From contig OMYB01000016.1 of NCBI GenBank assembly GCA_900315155.1, forward strand, positions 1 through 61,778: a stretch of 61,778 nucleotides of DNA, read 5' to 3'. A model generated the notes under the pieces. The model was not told the DNA's origin. It saw only the letters and a list, made by a program, of their open reading frames with translations, and did no database searches. Every line of letters starts with the position of its first letter. Within the stretch, counting starts at the first letter, position 1. This DNA comes from an uncultured Selenomonadales bacterium. Lineage in GTDB: Bacteria; Bacillota; Negativicutes; Selenomonadales; Selenomonadaceae. The translations under genes were made by a program, and so were the position numbers. This document shows, piece after piece, positions 59,327 to 61,778 of this stretch.

Positions 59327-61778
59327 CACTCCGCCAACTTATCCAGCTTATCCCATACGTCTTCGGCATTTCCCATCATCTGGAAGAATGTGTACCGGCT
59401 GAACAGATACCGCTCATCCGGAGTTGTGCGCAGGACATTGAGCTCGCACAGCTCGTCCATGAGCGCCTTGATATTCTCCAGCGTCAGCTCGCGAATATCC
59501 GGAATATCAAATCCGTCAGCAATATCCAGAACGTGCTCCGGAAGATAACCGCTGCTGCCGCCATGCTCATGGTAGAGGTGCGCCATAATCAGAGCGATGA
59601 TGTAGTAATACCGGTCGTTGCCGAGCTTTAGGGTAATCTCGAACTTCTCCTTGATCTGTTCCGTGAAACTGGAATCCGACAGTACCTTCTTGATATGTTT
59701 CTTCTCGATCTGATAGATTGGGGACTCGCCCTCATTATAGCCGGCGTAGTTGTCCTTCGTCATCGCCTCAATGAGTTTTGCGCAGTACAGCTGAATCAGG
59801 CCAGGGAAATAGTTCGTATTGGCAAGGATCAGCGGCGTCAGCACATCCTTCTCCTGCGGGAAACGAAGGCCGAGGTAGTAGAGCGGCTCCTGCAGGAGTT
59901 CGCGCGCTTCGGAGCCGTCGAACGGCTTGACCGTCATAGCCGCAAGATGGGTAATGACGCTGTTGTTGCCCAGTGCACGGTCACGGTTGAAGCGGACAAT
60001 ATTGCGCAGGCCTGCAATGACGAACTTGAAACGGCCGCTGCCGAGGCTCTGGATATCCTTGAGCGCATCGAAGGGGCGGTACGAAATTGCCTCACAGCTC
60101 TCGATGAAGGCATCTGCCTCATCCAGCATGAGTACGGGATATAGTCTTCCTCGCTGCGCAGGCGGTTGCTGATGGCACGGGAAAGCTCATCCCAGTCGCC
60201 GGTATCAACAGGGCTCTTAAAGAAGCCCTCATCCGTCAGCTTATGGCTGATCTGGCGTGCCGCATCCCGGTAGCCGCGGTCCTTGATGTCGACGAGGATA
60301 GCGCGGTCGTTATTCTCGTTATGGTCGATGTCCGTGCGGGCCATCTTCAGCAGGGCCGATTTACCGAGCTGGCGGCCGCCATAGACGATATTGACGCCAT
60401 TGGCATCCTCAATCTTTGCCAGCTCTTTTCTGCGGCCCATGAAGATCTCCGGCGGCATGACGTTGCTGGATTCCCATACATAAGGCTGGTACACGCTGAA
60501 CGGCATGATCAGCATCATCAGGATGCGGTTGACCTGCATCTCACTGTAGTTATCGATGAGGTACATGATATCTACGCGGTCGATGACAGCGAATACCTTC
60601 TGCCCGTAGAAATCGCTCTTGATTTTCCGCGCAAGGCGGCGGCGGTCCGCCAATTTAAGAGCATAGTCGAGCATGACCAGGGTATTTTTCGTATTGCCCA
60701 GTTCGCGGAAACGCTCCATGAGCTCCGTCGCATCATACTGCCCGAACAGGCAGGCAACACGGAATCCCTCTCTCTCAGCCTGAGAACCGAAAGCCGCGAT
60801 AGGATGCTGGTAATTCGAGCGGCGGCCGTTCTTCGGCTTCTGGAGCTTGACATGGAACACGATCATCTTGCCGTTCGCGGACTTCTGGCGTTCTACGGTA
60901 TCGACATTCTTCCAGCCGAGGTTCTGCAGAAGCGTCTTCATCTGGCCTTCATCGACCTGGTTGCCGCGGATCCAGCTTTGTGCCAGCTGATAGCCGGCGC
61001 GGGAGCCCTTGCTGTGCTGGTACTGCTGCTTCGGCAGCAGGCTCAGCAGGGTCTTCTTTGCCTGATTGACCTTATCGCTGTAGAAATTATAGTTCTCAAT
61101 AAACTTGCGGAGGTGGTCGGTCTCATTCATGAGCGGCGAAGCCATCTCCTCCGGCTCGTTCGCATTCCAGCGCCGCAGCATATCCTCTGCTACCGTATAT
61201 TCCTGGCCCGTAATCAGCTGCTGGATGCGGTCCAGACGCTTTATGGAAGCGTCGTCGTCCTTAGCCACTTTACGGAAATCGTTGAGCTGTTCCTGAAGGA
61301 CGTCGCCGCGCTCTTTCGCGTCCTCTTTGATCTTCTTGCCGAAGTACTCCGTGACGCGGCGGAACACACCGAAGTTCGTGGATGCGCACGCATATTCATA
61401 GCACTCACTGACCATCTGCAGGATATTCTCTTTCCTGTTCTCCTGCGTATTATCGATCTGCCCCGAGCTCTGTGCCCACTCCAGATTCTCAATGAAGTCC
61501 TCAAGCCGTTTCTGCGCATCCTTACGGGCAAAATCAATGCTCTTATCCAGATCGCAGTCCGGGTTTTCCTGAACGAAGGAGTGCCCCGTCGTATCGAGAA
61601 GATAATCATCAATCAGACGTGCTTCCTGATAATCATCGGCGCCATCAAAGATATTCTTGATCCGCTCCTCCAGCGAGGGGAGATGATTCTCCGCATAACT
61701 TTCGATATCTTCGAGATAACAGGAACTGTCATCATCAAAATACCAGTTGTGGAAATCCAGCTGATAATCATCGTTCAG
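59326..61778 (-). pseudogene. Large STAND-like ATPase gene, frameshifted and cut by the window edge
   Basis: The frame is open from the right edge of the window (…DDYQLDFHNWYFDDDSS…) through helical and coiled sequence, an unrecognised middle domain (VFAVIDRVDIMYLIDNYSEM), MGRRKELAKI and Walker A NIVYGGRQLGKSALLKMART to about 60136. Then it shifts: the other frame continues with Walker B YIPVLMLDEADAFIE and 260 more residues, IAGLRNIVRFNRDRALGNNS to VWDKLDKLAE. One base is missing near 60135-60138. The restored protein is over 810 residues; its start lies outside. The GR..EL plus P-loop plus LDEAD order fits STAND/ORC-like AAA ATPases. Confidence 0.7.

Noticed and set aside
60125..60145. Programmed ribosomal frameshift in the large ATPase
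   Set aside because: No slippery heptamer or downstream structure; one missing base explains it fully. The same holds at 58442.

Overview
The window looks like a chromosomal segment of a Selenomonas/Mitsuokella-type member of the Negativicutes (diderm Firmicutes). The reasoning is the high-GC core, Firmicute gene orders (pgeF-yggS-sepF-proC-ylmH-divIVA-lspA-rluD-pyrR and aroA-cmk-plsC-ispH-rpsA), strong AGGAGG-type ribosome binding sites, and an AsmA-like envelope protein that fits a two-membrane cell. The exact genus is an inference. No rRNA, tRNA or CRISPR array was recognised.

Layout. 1-1165: left edge with a Vsr endonuclease gene and a compact locus with all the signals of a type I toxin-antitoxin pair (21-codon hydrophobic peptide, opposing promoter, hairpins). 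1223-5295: oxidoreductase, RqcH (ribosome rescue) and a DUF6765-type protein. 5335-9195: a lower-GC accessory island (VOC protein, class III Fic protein, AAA/DUF4143 ATPase, and an FtsZ-fold protein that has lost its GTP-binding loops). Three kinds of duplicated segment (a gene 3' end, a 5' leader, a terminator) show past rearrangement here. 9237-20639: a 13-gene minus-strand cluster from rodZ to pyrR (division, envelope, radical SAM, pseudouridylation), coupled by many 4-bp overlaps. 20793-25025: aroE-pncB and a PAS-GGDEF protein. 25026-35149: FeoA-FeoB fusion, SF1 helicase, AsmA-like protein, plsY, der, DUF512 protein. 35258-50032: rpsA-ispH, a large FAD/Fe-S dehydrogenase inserted in the conserved block, plsC-cmk-aroA, an HI0933-like flavoprotein, an RsuA-family synthase, a PBP5-like carboxypeptidase and dnaE. 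50204-52020: mqnA and a PHP histidinol-phosphatase.

52044-53857 is a decaying pair: a frameshifted, N-terminally truncated MFS transporter and a divergent AraC regulator with an internal deletion. An ECF S component follows, with a near-perfect palindrome upstream.

54674-61778 (minus strand, running off the right edge) is the best candidate for an undescribed system: a large STAND-like ATPase, a protein whose C-terminus carries a HEPN-like RNxxxH motif, small proteins, a phospholipase-D/P-loop ATPase fusion, and a serine-resolvase-like protein lacking recognisable catalytic residues. The first two genes are each interrupted by an apparent single-base deletion, so the copy sequenced here may be inactive, or the assembly may contain indel errors.
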